Positions 8,047-18,079 are shown, numbered from the stretch's first letter. The stretch is DNA of 64,000 nucleotides from Micromonospora thermarum (GCF_012034245.1 NZ_JAATEO010000003.1:62001-126000), one strand, 5' to 3'. Translations and numbers: made by a program. Notes: a model not told the origin generated them from the letters alone.

Positions 8047-9282
8047 GTGCGCGAGAGCTTCCGACCGGGCCGGCCCGCTCCCGCCCGCCGAGCCGGGGCA
8101 CGGGTCCTCCTGAGTGGAGCCGCCCTCCTCCTGTTCGGCACCGTCGCCGTCGCGCCCGCCCCGGCCGCGGCTGCGCCCCGCTGCGGGCCGACGGGCACGG
8201 CGGCACCCACCGAGACGCCCTGGCCGCTGCGGCGGCTGGAACCGGCGTCGGCCTGGCGCCTCTCCCGGGGCGCCGGGGTCACCGTGGCGGTCATCGACTC
8301 CGGGGTCTCGGCCACCCACCCCGCCCTGCGAGGCCAGGTCCGCGAGGGTCGCGATTTCAACAGCCTTCCCCAGCAGCAGGGCCAGTGCGACCTCGCCGGG
8401 CACGGCACGATCGTGGCGGGGATCATCGCCGGCCGGGAGGGCACCGGAGTGCCGTTCAGCGGCATCGCGCCGCAGGCCCGGATCCTTCCGGTACGCGTAC
8501 TGCCCAACACCCGCACCACAGTGGACGAAGGTCTGCCGGGTGAGATCGCGCGGGCGATCCGCTGGGCGGTGGACAACGACGCCGACGTGGTCAACCTGTC
8601 GCTGGTCACCCTGGACCGGCCGGACCTCGCCGACGCGGTGCGGTACGCGCTGGACGAGGGCGTGGTGGTGGTCGCGGCGGCCGGCAACCGGCAGGAGAAC
8701 CAGCAGGATCTGCCCGCGTACCCGGCCGCGTACCCGGGCGTCATCGCGGTCGCCGGTGTGGACGAGCAGGGCGGCCACGTGGGCAGCTCGGTGAGCGGCG
8801 AGTACGTCGACATCGCCGCCCCGGGCCTGAACATCGTCGGCCCCGCCCCGGGCGGCGACGGGTACCTCGCCGAGCCGCAGGGCGGCACCAGCTTCGCCGC
8901 CGCGTACGTGTCCGGGGTGGTCGCGCTGGTGCGCTCCGCGTACCCCGACCTCGACCCGGCGCAGGTGGCCGACCGGCTCGCCCGTACGGCGGACAGCCCG
9001 CCCGACGGCCACAACGCCGAGGTCGGGCACGGTGTGGTCAACCCGTACCGGGCGGTGTCCGCCCTGCTGGGGCACCGGACCGACCCGCCGCCCGACGCGC
9101 TGGCCGCACCGGCCGCGCCTGCGGACCCGCTGGCCTGGCAGCGCGACGTGGCGCTCTGGGTGGCCGCCACCGGCGCGCTGGTGGCCGTGCTGCTCCTGGC
9201 CGTCAAGCCGATCCTCGATCGGGGCCGTCGGCGCGGCTGGCGGCCGGGCCGCCGCCCAGCGGACCCCACCACGACCACCTGA
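8047..9282 (+). CDS. mycP: Type VII secretion-associated serine protease, mycosin 1
   Basis: 411 residues of subtilisin-like S8 protease with signal peptide (cleavage near residue 43). The catalytic triad is Asp84 (AVIDSG), His119 (GHGTIVAG) and Ser282 (GGTSFAA). A C-terminal membrane helix (about 369-391) is followed by a short basic tail. Cys46 and Cys114 could form the mycosin disulfide. Mycosins sit on the outer face of the membrane, stabilise the ESX complex and cleave some substrates. It lies at the left end of the secretion locus, facing the leftward cassette across a shared terminator. Confidence 0.94.
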   Translation: MRESFRPGRPAPARRAGARVLLSGAALLLFGTVAVAPAPAAAAPRCGPTGTAAPTETPWPLRRLEPASAWRLSRGAGVTVAVIDSGVSATHPALRGQVREGRDFNSLPQQQGQCDLAGHGTIVAGIIAGREGTGVPFSGIAPQARILPVRVLPNTRTTVDEGLPGEIARAIRWAVDNDADVVNLSLVTLDRPDLADAVRYALDEGVVVVAAAGNRQENQQDLPAYPAAYPGVIAVAGVDEQGGHVGSSVSGEYVDIAAPGLNIVGPAPGGDGYLAEPQGGTSFAAAYVSGVVALVRSAYPDLDPAQVADRLARTADSPPDGHNAEVGHGVVNPYRAVSALLGHRTDPPPDALAAPAAPADPLAWQRDVALWVAATGALVAVLLLAVKPILDRGRRRGWRPGRRPADPTTTT

Positions 9283-9469
9283 CCAGACCGCCGAACCGGC
9301 CCACCTGACCGGCCGACGACACCGGCGGCAGTCCCCGCGGCCACACGATGCCGGCGGCATGGCGGCATCCCCGCCTCCGGACACCCCGGTGCCCCCCGGC
9401 ATCGAGTCGATCACGGGCGTGGCACCGGCGCTCCGCCTTGGCGGAGGGAACGTTTCGCGGCCGGACGCG

Positions 9470-9512
9470 CCACCGCCCGCAGCCGCCCCGGTGGAGGCGG
9501 TGCGGGCGGTGG
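9470..9512. terminator. Bidirectional terminator between mycosin 1 and cassette 1
   Basis: CCACCGCCCGCAGCCGCC pairs with GGCGGTGCGGGCGGTGG (one bulged base) around a short loop, between the two convergent genes. A smaller hairpin (CTCCGCC-TT-GGCGGAG) lies at 9431-9446. No gene is seen in 9283-9524. Confidence 0.7.
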
Positions 9513-9524
9513 CGTGACGTCGGA

Positions 9525-10877
9525 TCAGCGCAGCACGCCGGGCGTGCCGCCGCCGTCCGCGCCCCAGACGTCCTCGTCCTCTTCCAGCCAGGTGTTGCGG
9601 GGGACGTCCTCGTCGCCGTACCCCGCCCCGCCGTGGCCACCCATCCCGGCGACGCCGGCGGCACCACCGCGGGCACCGGCACCCCGGCCGGCGGCACCGC
9701 CGACGCCGGCCGCGCCCGCGCCCGGCACTCCCCGGCCGGCACCCCGGCCGCCGGCGCCCCGACCGGCGCCGGCCGCGCCGCCGCCCATCATCGGCGCCAT
9801 CCCGGCACCCGCACCGAGCTTGCCGGCCGCGCCCAGCCGGCCGCCGGCACCACGGCCTCCGCCGCGACCCGCGCCGGCCATGCCGCCGCCCATCATCGGG
9901 GCCATGCCCGGGGTCACCGGGCGACCCAGCGCACCGCCGCCCGGGATCATGCCGCCGCCGGCCAGCCCCGCGCCGCCACCGGCACCGCCGCCCGCACCGA
10001 GACCGGTGGTGCCGGGCAGGCCGCCGCCGAGACCGGGCGCCGTGGCGGCGCCGGCCCCGGCCAGGCCGCTGCCGTAGTCGTCGGCGAGGCTGCCGGTGCC
10101 CGGCGTGTAGCCGCCGCCCGAGCCGTAGCCGCCGCCGGCCAGGTCGGGGTGGACGCCGGAGCCGACGCCCGGGAAGCCGGTGCCGGGCAGGCCACCCGCG
10201 CCGATCGACGGCCCGCCGCCGCCGATGCCGCCCGTGGAGGGCATCCCGCCGGCGCTCGGCGCCCCGCCGAGCCCGCCCGCGCCGCCCGGGCCGGTGCCCA
10301 GGTCCGGCGTACGCATGTCCGGCGTCGTGTCGACCTGTTGCGTGCTCGATCCCGGCATCCCCTGATCGACCGCGACGTAGTCGCCGCTGACGTCACCGTA
10401 GACGCGCGCCGCCTCCTCCGACTTGTCGTTGATCCAGTCGTAGAGGCCGGTCAACGGGTCGAGCAGACCCATGAAGTCGGGCTTCACCCGCATCTCGAAC
10501 AGCCCGGTGTCGATGACGAGCCGGCCGTTACGCGCCTCGAGGACGTCGTTGACGCAGCTCGCGGGGACCGGGAACGAGGACTGGGCGGCGGTCAGCCGGT
10601 CCGCCGCGTTCCGCAGCGACTGGACGATGCCGTCCTGGCCCTCGGCGGCCTCGACGATCTTCTCCGCCTTGGTCGCCATCCCGGTGACCTTCGTCTTGAA
10701 GGCCTCGTACGCCTCGCCCTTCCAGACCTCACCCAGATCCTTGACGTTCTTGTCCAGGCTCTCCTTGACCGCCGTCACGTTCTTCAGCAGCTGCTCCCAG
10801 AGCGAGGCGGCGGTGGCCACGTCACCCGGCCGGCCCGCCACCACCACCTGCTGGCACATCTCTTCCCAGCTCGGCAC
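9525..10877 (-). CDS. Cassette 1 large WXG-type secretion substrate, Gly-rich, TWLxEDE tail
   Basis: 450 residues. The N-terminal helical domain (about 1-175) carries the WXG turn VWKGEAYEAFKTKV at about residue 51, followed by a hairpin-like helix pair. A very Gly/Ala-rich disordered stretch spans about 185-425. The C-terminus is NTWLEEDEDVWGADGGG, then TPGVLR. The N-terminus and tail resemble the gene at 22818-24068, including AGRPGDV/AGQPGQI and WKGEAYEAF/WTGEAGQEF. No signal peptide is seen, which fits export by the ESX machine as a PPE/EspB-like substrate. It is the last gene of a leftward run, 15 bases after its partner. Confidence 0.8.
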   Translation of the reverse strand: MPSWEEMCQQVVVAGRPGDVATAASLWEQLLKNVTAVKESLDKNVKDLGEVWKGEAYEAFKTKVTGMATKAEKIVEAAEGQDGIVQSLRNAADRLTAAQSSFPVPASCVNDVLEARNGRLVIDTGLFEMRVKPDFMGLLDPLTGLYDWINDKSEEAARVYGDVSGDYVAVDQGMPGSSTQQVDTTPDMRTPDLGTGPGGAGGLGGAPSAGGMPSTGGIGGGGPSIGAGGLPGTGFPGVGSGVHPDLAGGGYGSGGGYTPGTGSLADDYGSGLAGAGAATAPGLGGGLPGTTGLGAGGGAGGGAGLAGGGMIPGGGALGRPVTPGMAPMMGGGMAGAGRGGGRGAGGRLGAAGKLGAGAGMAPMMGGGAAGAGRGAGGRGAGRGVPGAGAAGVGGAAGRGAGARGGAAGVAGMGGHGGAGYGDEDVPRNTWLEEDEDVWGADGGGTPGVLR

Positions 10878-10892
10878 CGCTCCCCCTCCCCG

Positions 10893-11453
10893 TCAGGCCT
10901 TCTGCTTGGAGGCGTCGCTGAAGACGCGCTCCATCTCGGCGGCCGACATCGCGTTGGCCCGCTCGGCCGTCTCGTAGTTCTCCTTGACCTCGCGCAGCGC
11001 GTTCGCCGCCTGGTACAGGTCCTCGGCGAGGTTACGGACGCTCTGCTGGGTGCTGGTGAAGAGCGAGGAGTGCTTCGTCGCCAGGTCCTGCGCCCTCGGG
11101 AACGTGCCGAGCGGACTGGTGCCGGTCGGCATGCCGGCGGTGGCGCTGCCGCCCATCCGGTCCTGGATCTCCACCATCTGGTACGACTGCTTGTGCAGGA
11201 AGTCGGCGTGCGACTCCAGCCACCGGATCGCCTCCTCCAGGCTGGTCGCGTCCCACTCCGTCCGCGCGCCGGCCTCGTTGGCTCCCGGCATCAGCGCCGT
11301 GGGCCGCTCCGCCCGGTTGACGTTGTCCATCGTGATGCCGTCGAGGTGCATCGTGGGCACCAACGGCGTGATGGGCACCGGAATCGGATTGTCCAGCCGG
11401 ATCTCCTCCGGCTGCTCGGCCCGGTCGACCGGTGTCGTCCGTTCCTCCGTCAT
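10893..11453 (-). CDS. Cassette 1 small helical partner ('LGTF' protein)
   Basis: 186 residues, helical, with a Pro-rich N-terminus (about 1-60). Its second half parallels the small gene at 22457-22825: SLEEAIRWL/SLEDFRRKL, PLGTFPRAQDLA/ALGTFADATDNA, and YETAERANAMSAAEM/YRTAEARNAANSADI. Each copy sits directly upstream of a large WXG-type partner, suggesting a heterodimeric substrate pair, as in EsxA/EsxB and PE/PPE. Pairing is inferred from gene order and paralogy. No known Pfam family was recognised. Confidence 0.75.
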   Translation of the reverse strand: MTEERTTPVDRAEQPEEIRLDNPIPVPITPLVPTMHLDGITMDNVNRAERPTALMPGANEAGARTEWDATSLEEAIRWLESHADFLHKQSYQMVEIQDRMGGSATAGMPTGTSPLGTFPRAQDLATKHSSLFTSTQQSVRNLAEDLYQAANALREVKENYETAERANAMSAAEMERVFSDASKQKA

Positions 11454-11484
11454 CGGTTCCTCCCCCTAGCCGACTGGATCTGAC

Positions 11485-13047
11485 TTACTGCTGGTGCCCA
11501 CCGGGTGCGGGCGGAGGTGGCGTGGGTACGCCCGGCACGCCGGACGTCGGGCCGGACGGCGCGGAACCGGGCGCGAACCCGGACTGGCCGGACGGCGGTG
11601 GATACGCCTGCCCCGGCAGCGCTCCCGGCCCGACCGGCTGCCCCGGCCCGAAGCCCGGGTGGCCCCCCTGGCCCGGCGGGAACCCCGGTTGGCCCGGCTG
11701 GCCCGGTGCTAGGCCCGACTGGCCCGGCTGGCCGGGCGCGAAGCCCGGCTGGCTGGGCGGGAAACCCGGCGGAACCGGCTGGCCGGCGCCGGGCGGCGGG
11801 AAGCCCGGTGGCCGGATACCGGGCGGGCCCGCGGGCGGCCGGCGGCGGGAGCGCCGGACCAGCACCACAACGAGAACCACGAGACCGATCGGCACGGCGA
11901 GACAGAATGCGCCGGTGATCCAGGCGCCCGGCCCCTTCTTGAACGTGATCGCCACCGCCGGCCCGTCGTCCTCGGCGACCACCACCGGACGCGTCGGGCC
12001 GGCCGAGGTGTCGGCAGTGGACGTCAGCAACGGGTTCGACCGCACCGCCGGCACCGAACGGGTGAGCGCCGCGACCGGGTCGACCGCGCCGAAGCCGTAC
12101 TGGTCGTCCCGCCCGGGCCCACCGCCGTCGCGGGCGGTGCGGATCATCCGGTTGACCACGTTGGCCGCGTCGAGATCCGGATACCGTGCCCGGACCAGAG
12201 CCGTCACGCCGGAGACGATCGCGGCGGCATCGCTGGTGCCGCTGCCGATGCCGTACCCGTTCGGCGACACCGACCGGGGTCGCGGGGAGATGATGTCCTC
12301 CATCGGCGCGGCCAGCACCGCCTCCGGGCCGTGCACGCTCTCGGCGAACGCGGCGCCGCGCTTGGTCAGGCCGGTCACGGCAATGACGCCCGGGATGTTG
12401 GCGGGGCTGTTCACCCGCGTAGCGCCCTGCTTCCGGTTGCCGGCGCTGGCCACCACGACGGCGTCCTTGTCGAGGGCGTAGCGGACGGCCTGCACCAGTC
12501 GCTCACGTTCCGGGCCGGCGGTCACCGGAAGCGGGCCCTTCTCGCCGGAGGAGACGTTGATCACGTCGGCCCCGGCGTCGGCGGCCCACCGGATTCCCTC
12601 GGCGACGTCGTCCATGTCGAACGGCCGACCCAGCGCGACCGGCAGGATCCTGGCCTCGGGTGCGATGCCGAGGTGCCGCATCTCGCCGCCCCCGCGCGAC
12701 GCGATGATGCCCGACATGGAGGTGCCGTGCGCCTTTTCCTTGTCGTCGTCACGGCGGCCGTCGGAGGCGCTGGCGTTCCCGAGGCCGGTCCCCTTGAGCA
12801 CCTGGTCGCGCAGCTCGGGGACGGTCGGGTCGACGCCGCTGTCGATCACGGCCACCGTCACGCCACGCCCCTTGGTGATCTGGTGGGCCTGCGAGATCTT
12901 GAGCGTGTCCAGGTACCACTGGAGGCCGCGGACCGTGTCGGCGGCCCGGGCCGGGGCGGGCGCGGCCAGCGGACCGGCGCCGACGGCCAGCGCCACGGCG
13001 GCGGCGGTCAGCGCCAGCAGTGGCCGGAAACGATTCCCCGTACGCAT
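11485..13047 (-). CDS. mycP: Type VII secretion-associated serine protease, mycosin 2, with long Pro/Gly tail
   Basis: 520 residues. Signal peptide (to about residue 35), S8 domain with Asp69 (AVIDSG), His107 (HGTSMSG) and Ser272 (GSGTSDAA). One membrane helix lies at about 373-397, followed by an RRSRRR stop-transfer sequence. Unlike mycosin 1, about 120 further residues of PGQPG-type repeats follow the helix; by topology these should be cytoplasmic. The gene lies downstream of the two WXG100 genes on the same strand. Having two mycosins in one ESX locus is unusual compared with mycobacteria, where each locus has one. Confidence 0.93.
   Translation of the reverse strand: MRTGNRFRPLLALTAAAVALAVGAGPLAAPAPARAADTVRGLQWYLDTLKISQAHQITKGRGVTVAVIDSGVDPTVPELRDQVLKGTGLGNASASDGRRDDDKEKAHGTSMSGIIASRGGGEMRHLGIAPEARILPVALGRPFDMDDVAEGIRWAADAGADVINVSSGEKGPLPVTAGPERERLVQAVRYALDKDAVVVASAGNRKQGATRVNSPANIPGVIAVTGLTKRGAAFAESVHGPEAVLAAPMEDIISPRPRSVSPNGYGIGSGTSDAAAIVSGVTALVRARYPDLDAANVVNRMIRTARDGGGPGRDDQYGFGAVDPVAALTRSVPAVRSNPLLTSTADTSAGPTRPVVVAEDDGPAVAITFKKGPGAWITGAFCLAVPIGLVVLVVVLVRRSRRRPPAGPPGIRPPGFPPPGAGQPVPPGFPPSQPGFAPGQPGQSGLAPGQPGQPGFPPGQGGHPGFGPGQPVGPGALPGQAYPPPSGQSGFAPGSAPSGPTSGVPGVPTPPPPAPGGHQQ
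11488..11856. repeat. Low-complexity PGQPG repeat coding for the mycosin 2 tail
   Basis: Short irregular repeats of the GGxxGGxCCCGG type encode FPPGQPGQ-like units within the mycosin 2 C-terminal tail. The copies are degenerate, so this is a coding low-complexity region and not a mobile repeat. Confidence 0.7.
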
Positions 13048-13129
13048 GACTCCCCCAGGACCACTCGGCTGCGAACATGGCGCGGCTCCGGCCCGGTCTG
13101 ACCGGACCGGAGCCGCGTCGACGTTCGGA

Positions 13130-13408
13130 TCAGCCCCACACCTTGGCGTTGCTCATCTCGGTGTTGACGTAGTTCTCGCGGGCGATGCCCACGGCGCCAC
13201 CGATCTCGTTGAGGATGCGGTTGATGTCGCGCACCGCCGAGTCCCACTGGGCCTGGTGCTGCTCGTAGGCCGCCCGGTCCTGGCCGTCCCACTGGAGCTT
13301 CGACAGCATGGAGCGCAGCGTGTCCAGCTTCTCGTCGATGGTCCGCGAGATGGTCTGCATCTGCTGGTTCGCGTTCTCGAGGACCGCGTAATCGACCTTG
13401 ATGCTCAT
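13130..13408 (-). CDS. WXG100 family secretion protein (EsxA/B-like)
   Basis: 92 residues, two predicted helices joined by the WXG turn Trp40-Asp41-Gly42. Near the C-terminus ENYVNTE fits the YxxxD/E secretion signal of ESX substrates. It lies 28 bases downstream of a second WXG100 gene, the usual tandem pair forming a four-helix heterodimer exported by EccC. This copy carries the Yxxx(D/E) signal, so it is the likelier EsxB-like partner. Confidence 0.93.
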   Translation of the reverse strand: MSIKVDYAVLENANQQMQTISRTIDEKLDTLRSMLSKLQWDGQDRAAYEQHQAQWDSAVRDINRILNEIGGAVGIARENYVNTEMSNAKVWG

Positions 13409-13436
13409 GAGTTCCTCCCCTGCTCGTCTCGTCGGA

Positions 13437-13745
13437 TCACGGGTTGAGAGCAGCGTGGAACTTGTCCAGCATCTGCTGCTGCTCTTCGTCGTTGACCTGG
13501 TGCGTCGTGCCCGACTTGTCGAGCAGGTCGGCGATGTTGTCCATCGCCGTCAGCAGCTTGGTGGTGTTGTCGTTCCAGTTCTGCATGAGCGTCTGGAACC
13601 CGGTGGACGCCTGGCCCTTCCACGCGATCGCCAGATCGTCGACCACGTTCCACAGCTTCTTCAGCTCGCCGTCGACCTCGCTGCGCGTGGACCGCACGTC
13701 ACTCGCGGCGGTATGTAGAGTCGCTGCTTCGACCTCGAACGCCAT
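13437..13745 (-). CDS. WXG100 family secretion protein (second of pair)
   Basis: 102 residues with the WXG turn Trp42-Lys43-Gly44. The C-terminus has no tyrosine, so the YxxxD/E signal is absent and the partner at 13130-13408 probably provides it. It is the first gene of the leftward esx-esx-mycP2-cassette 1 run. The 220-base spacer (13746-13965) to eccC probably contains its promoter; nothing else was recognised there. Confidence 0.93.
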   Translation of the reverse strand: MAFEVEAATLHTAASDVRSTRSEVDGELKKLWNVVDDLAIAWKGQASTGFQTLMQNWNDNTTKLLTAMDNIADLLDKSGTTHQVNDEEQQQMLDKFHAALNP

Positions 13746-13965
13746 GCTTCACACCCCTCCGTCTTCTTGTGGCGGCGGATCTGCCGCGCCCCTCCCCCGC
13801 GGCAAGGCTCACAACCCCACCGACGGACACTCCTCAGGAGACCGTAGCGGACCGACGCAACGCGGCGCAGCCCCGCCCGACCACAAATGTGACGGACGGT
13901 GATGCGTTCGTTGCTGGCGCAATAGTCCACTCCGAGACGGCATCGCCGTCCACATCGGACAGCGC

Positions 13966-16900
13966 TCAGACCGGCTCCGCCCAAGCGGTCTGGATGAGCT
14001 GCTGGCCGTCACGCCGCCGGACCAGAGTGCCGCGGCCGGGCGGCTGCGGGCTCGGCCGGAGGATGCCGAAGACCGCGCCCTCCTCCCGGTTGCCGGACAT
14101 GAGCAGACCCGGGGAGTCCAGCTCCCGGAGGCGTTGCAGCACCGGCTCGTACAGGGCCCGGGCCACGCCGCCGACCCGCCGCGTGACGATCAGGTGCAGA
14201 CCGATGTCGCGGGCCTGCGGCAGCAGCTCGTGCAGCGCGCTGAGCGGGTTGTTCCCGCCCGACGCGACCAGGTCGTAGTCGTCCACCAGGATGTAGAGGT
14301 CCGGTCCCTTCCACCAGCTGCGGTCGCGCAGCTGCGCCGTGGTGACGTCCGGCCCGGGCAGCCGGTTCGACAGCGCGCTGCGGATCGAGGCCAGCCCCTG
14401 GGCGAACACCTGGTTGGAGGGCGCGTAGTCGAGCAGGTGGTCCCCCTCGACCGCGCCGAGCAGCCCGCGCCGGTAGTCGGCGATGACCAGCCGGGCCTGG
14501 GCCGGGGTGTACCGCTTGGTGATCTGCCGGGCGATCAGCCGCAGCAGGTTCGTCTTGCCGCACTCCGCGTCGCCGAAGACCGTCAGGTGCGGCTCGTTGG
14601 CCAGGTCCAGGTAGACGGGGGCGAGTGCGGACTCGTTGACACCGATCGGCAGACCGGGCGCCGAGCGGTCGATGATCCGGGCCAGCTCCGTGACGGGCAA
14701 CCTGCGCGGCAGCAGGCGTACCTTCGGCGCCGGCCGGCCGGGCCAGGCGGCCGCGACGTGCCGGGCGAGGGCGACCGACGCCTCGGTCAGGTCCTCGATG
14801 CTCCGGCGACCGTCGACCCGCGAGACCGCGGTGAGGAAGTGCAGCTTGTCGCGGGTGAGGCCGCGGCCGGGTGAGCCGGTCGGGACGTTCGCGGCGGCCC
14901 GCCGGTCGATCTCCGACTCGTTCGGGTCGCCGAGGCGGAGTTCCAGCTTCGTGCCGAGCAGGTCCCGCATGTTGATCCGGATCTCCGCCCACCGGACGGC
15001 GGTCAGGATCACGTGTACGCCGAAGCCCAGCCCGCGGTTGGCCAGGTTCGTGATGGTCTGCTCCAGCTCCTCGTACTCCTGGCGCAGCGTGTTCCAGCCG
15101 TCGACCACGAGGAAGACGTCACCGAACGGGTCGTCGGCGAACTCACCGGCGGCCCGCCGGCGGCGGTAGCTCGCCACCGAGTCGATGCCGTGCTGGGCGA
15201 ACCGGGTCTCCCGGTCGTCCAGGACCGCCACCACCTCGGCCACGGTCCGCCGGACCGCCTCGGTGTCCCGCCGGCCGGCGACGCCGGCCGTGTGCGGCAG
15301 CCCGTCCAGGCTGCGCAGCGCGCCACCGCCGAAGTCGAGGCAGAAGAACTGCACCTCGCGGGGAGTGTGGGTCAGCGCCAGCGACGCCAGCAGCGTCCGC
15401 AGCATGGTGCTCTTGCCGCTGAGCGAGGCACCCACGATCACCACGTTGCCGCCGGCGCCGCCCAGCTCCACCAGCAACGGGTCGCGACGCTGCTCGTACG
15501 GGCGGTCCACCACGCCCACCGGGACGGTGAGCTGCCCCCGGCCCGCCCAGTTCGCCGTGCAGAGCCCGTACGTCGGGTGGGCGCTGAGCGCCGGCAGCAG
15601 CTCGCCGAGGCCCGGCGGGTCGGCCAGCGGCGGCAGCCAGACCTGGTGCGCCGGACGGCCCTGCCCGGTGATCCGGTCGATCAGCACGTCGAGCATCGCC
15701 ACGGTCTTGCCCTCGGCCGGCTGCTCCGGCTCCGGGGTGGCCGGCACCGGCACCTGCGGGTCCCGCACCGGGAGGTAGTCCACGCCGTACGGCACGATCC
15801 GCCGCTGGACCATCGCCTGGGACGCGGCGGCGGCCTGCCCCGGCGCCCGGTACGGCCCGGACACGTACGCGGCCCGGAACCGGAGCATCGTGCTGGTGTC
15901 GGTCTTCAGGTACCCGTGGCCGGGGGCGTTCGGCAGCTCGTACGCGTCCGGCACGCCGAGCACGATCCGGCTCTCCACGGCGGAGAAGGTACGCAGACCG
16001 ATCCGGTACGACAGGTGCGTGTCCAGACCGCGCAGCTTGCCCTCCTCCAGGCGCTGGCTGGCCAGCAGCAGGTGCACCCCGAGCGAGCGGCCCAGCCGGC
16101 CGATCATCACGAAGAGGTCGATGAAGTCGGGCTTCGCGGCGAGCAGCTCGCTGAACTCGTCGCAGATGATGAGCAGGCTCGGCATCGGCTCCAGCGGCTC
16201 GCCGGCCGCCCGGGCCTTCTCGTAGTCGTACCGCGAGACGTAGTTGCCGGCGGCCCGCAGCACCTCCTGCCGCCGGGTCATCTCGCCGGCGAGCGCGTCC
16301 CGCATCCGGTCGACCAGCGGCAGCTCGTCGGCCAGGTTGGTGATCACCGCGCTGGTGTGGGGCAACGCCTCCAGGGAGGCGAAGGTCGCGCCACCCTTGA
16401 AGTCGACCAGGACGAAGTTCAGCTCCTCCGAGGAGTGGGTGACCGCGAGCGCGCCGACGATCGTCCGCAGCAGCTCGCTCTTACCCGAACCGGTGGCCCC
16501 GATGACCAGGCCGTGCGGGCCCATACCCTCGTGCGCGGACTCCTTGAAGTCCAGCTCGACCACGTTTCCGTCCGGCCCGACGCCGAGCGGGATGCGCAGC
16601 CGGTCCCGGTGGCTGCGCGGCCGCCAGCTCTGCCGGACGTCCAGTGTGGCGGCGTCGCCGACGCCGAGCAGGTCGGGCAGCTCCATGCTGCGGGCCAGCG
16701 GCTCGTCGGCGGTGGTCTGCTGCTGGGAGAGCCGGAACGGCGCCAGTTGCCGGGCCAGCCCCTCGGCGGCGGAGGCGCTCAGCCGGTCGGGCGTGCCGAG
16801 CCGGGACGACGTGGTGCCGCGCACCAGCTCCAGCGAGGTGCCGTCGCCCACGTCGAGGCAGAGCAGCCAGCGGCCGGCGTCGCGCGGCACGGCGCCGGAG

Positions 16901-17928
16901 AGGTCGATGACGGTGGCACCGAGCAGCCCCGCCCCCATCAGTTGGCAGGTCGCCGAGACCTCGCCGCCGTCGATCACCACGACCAGGTGCGGCGCCGTGG
17001 TGAGGGGTTTCGCCTCCGGGGCGAAGCGGGGCCGACCGGCCAGCTCGCCGGCGAGCGACTCCTCCGCCTCGGCGAGGCTGGGGAACACCAGCCGGCGCGC
17101 GCCCGCCGCGTCGCTGCGTCCATTGTGGTGGGCGTGCGGCAGCCACTTCACCCAGTCCCAGGCTCCCTGCCGGTCCGGGGCGGCCACCACCGCGACGACC
17201 AGGTCGTCCGGCGCGTGGAAGGTCGCGAGCTGGCCGAGGGCGGCACGGGCCAGGTCCAGCACCGGCTCCCGGTCGCCGCGCAGCACCACCCGGCTGAACG
17301 AGCGCACCGACAGCGCGGTCGGCAGGTCCGGCACGGTCGAGTGGGCGCGGACGAACCGGCGCAGCGCGATCGCGCTCATCGGCTCCAGATCCTCGACCGG
17401 TTTGGTCTCGGGCGGCACGATCTCCACCGCGAGGCGCTGCGGGCCGGTGGCGATGCGGGTCTCACCGAAGTCGTCCTCGGTGATCCGCCGCTCCCACAGG
17501 CGGCGCGACGCGGCGACCGACCACAGGGCGTCCGGCTCCGGGTGGCGCCACGCCATCGCGGCCCGCTGCTGCTCGGCGGCGCGCCGGGTGCGCTTGCGCA
17601 TCTGCGCCAGGTACCGCATGTAGTCGCGGCGGTCCGCGTTGAGTTCCGCCTTGTCGTTGTTGCCGTTGCTCAGCGAGCCGATCGCCATGCCCAGCATCGA
17701 GATGCCGAACAGACCACCGGCGACGTACGTCATCATGCCGCCGCCACGCCCGGCGTAGAGGAACGCCATCGCCCCGACGCCGCAGACCATCGGCAGGATC
17801 ATCAGCAGCTGACCCATCCCGCGCGGCGTCGGCTCCGGCAGCTCCGGCGGCGACTCCAGCAGGACCTCGCCCCGCGGCAGGGCCGGGCCCGGCTGGCGTG
17901 GCGGTCGGCGGAACACCACCGTGCTCAC
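13966..17928 (-). CDS. eccC: Type VII secretion ATPase EccC (fused EccCa-EccCb)
   Basis: 1320 residues. Two membrane helices (about 39-58 and 65-86) precede three FtsK/SpoIIIE ATPase domains. Walker A motifs: GATGSGKS (about 477-484), GASLSGKS (833-840) and GDAECGKT (1119-1126). Domain 1 has a full Walker B (LLIICDE, Asp590-Glu591). Domain 2 has VVDG and domain 3 VDDY, so the catalytic Glu is missing, as is usual for the regulatory ATPase domains. It is the motor that recognises WXG100 substrates. The GTG at 17928 follows GGAGGAG; upstream sequence in frame does not look coding. Divergent from eccD across a 150-base spacer. Confidence 0.97.
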   Translation of the reverse strand: MSTVVFRRPPRQPGPALPRGEVLLESPPELPEPTPRGMGQLLMILPMVCGVGAMAFLYAGRGGGMMTYVAGGLFGISMLGMAIGSLSNGNNDKAELNADRRDYMRYLAQMRKRTRRAAEQQRAAMAWRHPEPDALWSVAASRRLWERRITEDDFGETRIATGPQRLAVEIVPPETKPVEDLEPMSAIALRRFVRAHSTVPDLPTALSVRSFSRVVLRGDREPVLDLARAALGQLATFHAPDDLVVAVVAAPDRQGAWDWVKWLPHAHHNGRSDAAGARRLVFPSLAEAEESLAGELAGRPRFAPEAKPLTTAPHLVVVIDGGEVSATCQLMGAGLLGATVIDLSGAVPRDAGRWLLCLDVGDGTSLELVRGTTSSRLGTPDRLSASAAEGLARQLAPFRLSQQQTTADEPLARSMELPDLLGVGDAATLDVRQSWRPRSHRDRLRIPLGVGPDGNVVELDFKESAHEGMGPHGLVIGATGSGKSELLRTIVGALAVTHSSEELNFVLVDFKGGATFASLEALPHTSAVITNLADELPLVDRMRDALAGEMTRRQEVLRAAGNYVSRYDYEKARAAGEPLEPMPSLLIICDEFSELLAAKPDFIDLFVMIGRLGRSLGVHLLLASQRLEEGKLRGLDTHLSYRIGLRTFSAVESRIVLGVPDAYELPNAPGHGYLKTDTSTMLRFRAAYVSGPYRAPGQAAAASQAMVQRRIVPYGVDYLPVRDPQVPVPATPEPEQPAEGKTVAMLDVLIDRITGQGRPAHQVWLPPLADPPGLGELLPALSAHPTYGLCTANWAGRGQLTVPVGVVDRPYEQRRDPLLVELGGAGGNVVIVGASLSGKSTMLRTLLASLALTHTPREVQFFCLDFGGGALRSLDGLPHTAGVAGRRDTEAVRRTVAEVVAVLDDRETRFAQHGIDSVASYRRRRAAGEFADDPFGDVFLVVDGWNTLRQEYEELEQTITNLANRGLGFGVHVILTAVRWAEIRINMRDLLGTKLELRLGDPNESEIDRRAAANVPTGSPGRGLTRDKLHFLTAVSRVDGRRSIEDLTEASVALARHVAAAWPGRPAPKVRLLPRRLPVTELARIIDRSAPGLPIGVNESALAPVYLDLANEPHLTVFGDAECGKTNLLRLIARQITKRYTPAQARLVIADYRRGLLGAVEGDHLLDYAPSNQVFAQGLASIRSALSNRLPGPDVTTAQLRDRSWWKGPDLYILVDDYDLVASGGNNPLSALHELLPQARDIGLHLIVTRRVGGVARALYEPVLQRLRELDSPGLLMSGNREEGAVFGILRPSPQPPGRGTLVRRRDGQQLIQTAWAEPV

Positions 17929-18079
17929 GGCTGTCTCCTCCCCCTGAGACGATCGCGCGGGCGGCCCGGGTCGTCGGGTGGGCATCGTACGCGCCCGCCA
18001 TCGTAGGTAATCTCCCGTGGGCGTCACGGACCCGTGCGGCGCGGGCCCGGCCGGCCGGAGGACGAGCGAGGAGGCCACT

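Noticed and set aside
9359-9517. A 52-codon ATG frame between mycosin 1 and cassette 1
   Set aside because: It covers the terminator hairpins and has no ribosome binding site or recognisable composition.
9650-10320. Gly-rich repeats resembling a PE_PGRS domain
   Set aside because: Composition is similar, but there is no PE domain or GGAGGx regularity; the N-terminus is WXG-type, so it is kept as a cassette substrate.
9348-11483. A 711-codon open frame opposite the cassette 1 genes
   Set aside because: Low-complexity antisense frame over Gly-rich coding DNA; no start context and no domain.
11488-11856. Possible minisatellite or CRISPR-like repeat
   Set aside because: Units are short, irregular and in frame with mycosin 2; no regular spacers are present. 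No CRISPR array was seen anywhere in the window.
15013-18006. A 997-codon open frame on the + strand opposite eccC
   Set aside because: It is a shadow of eccC caused by high GC at third positions. It is rich in Arg, His, Gln and Gly with no domain, while the opposite strand encodes a complete ATPase.
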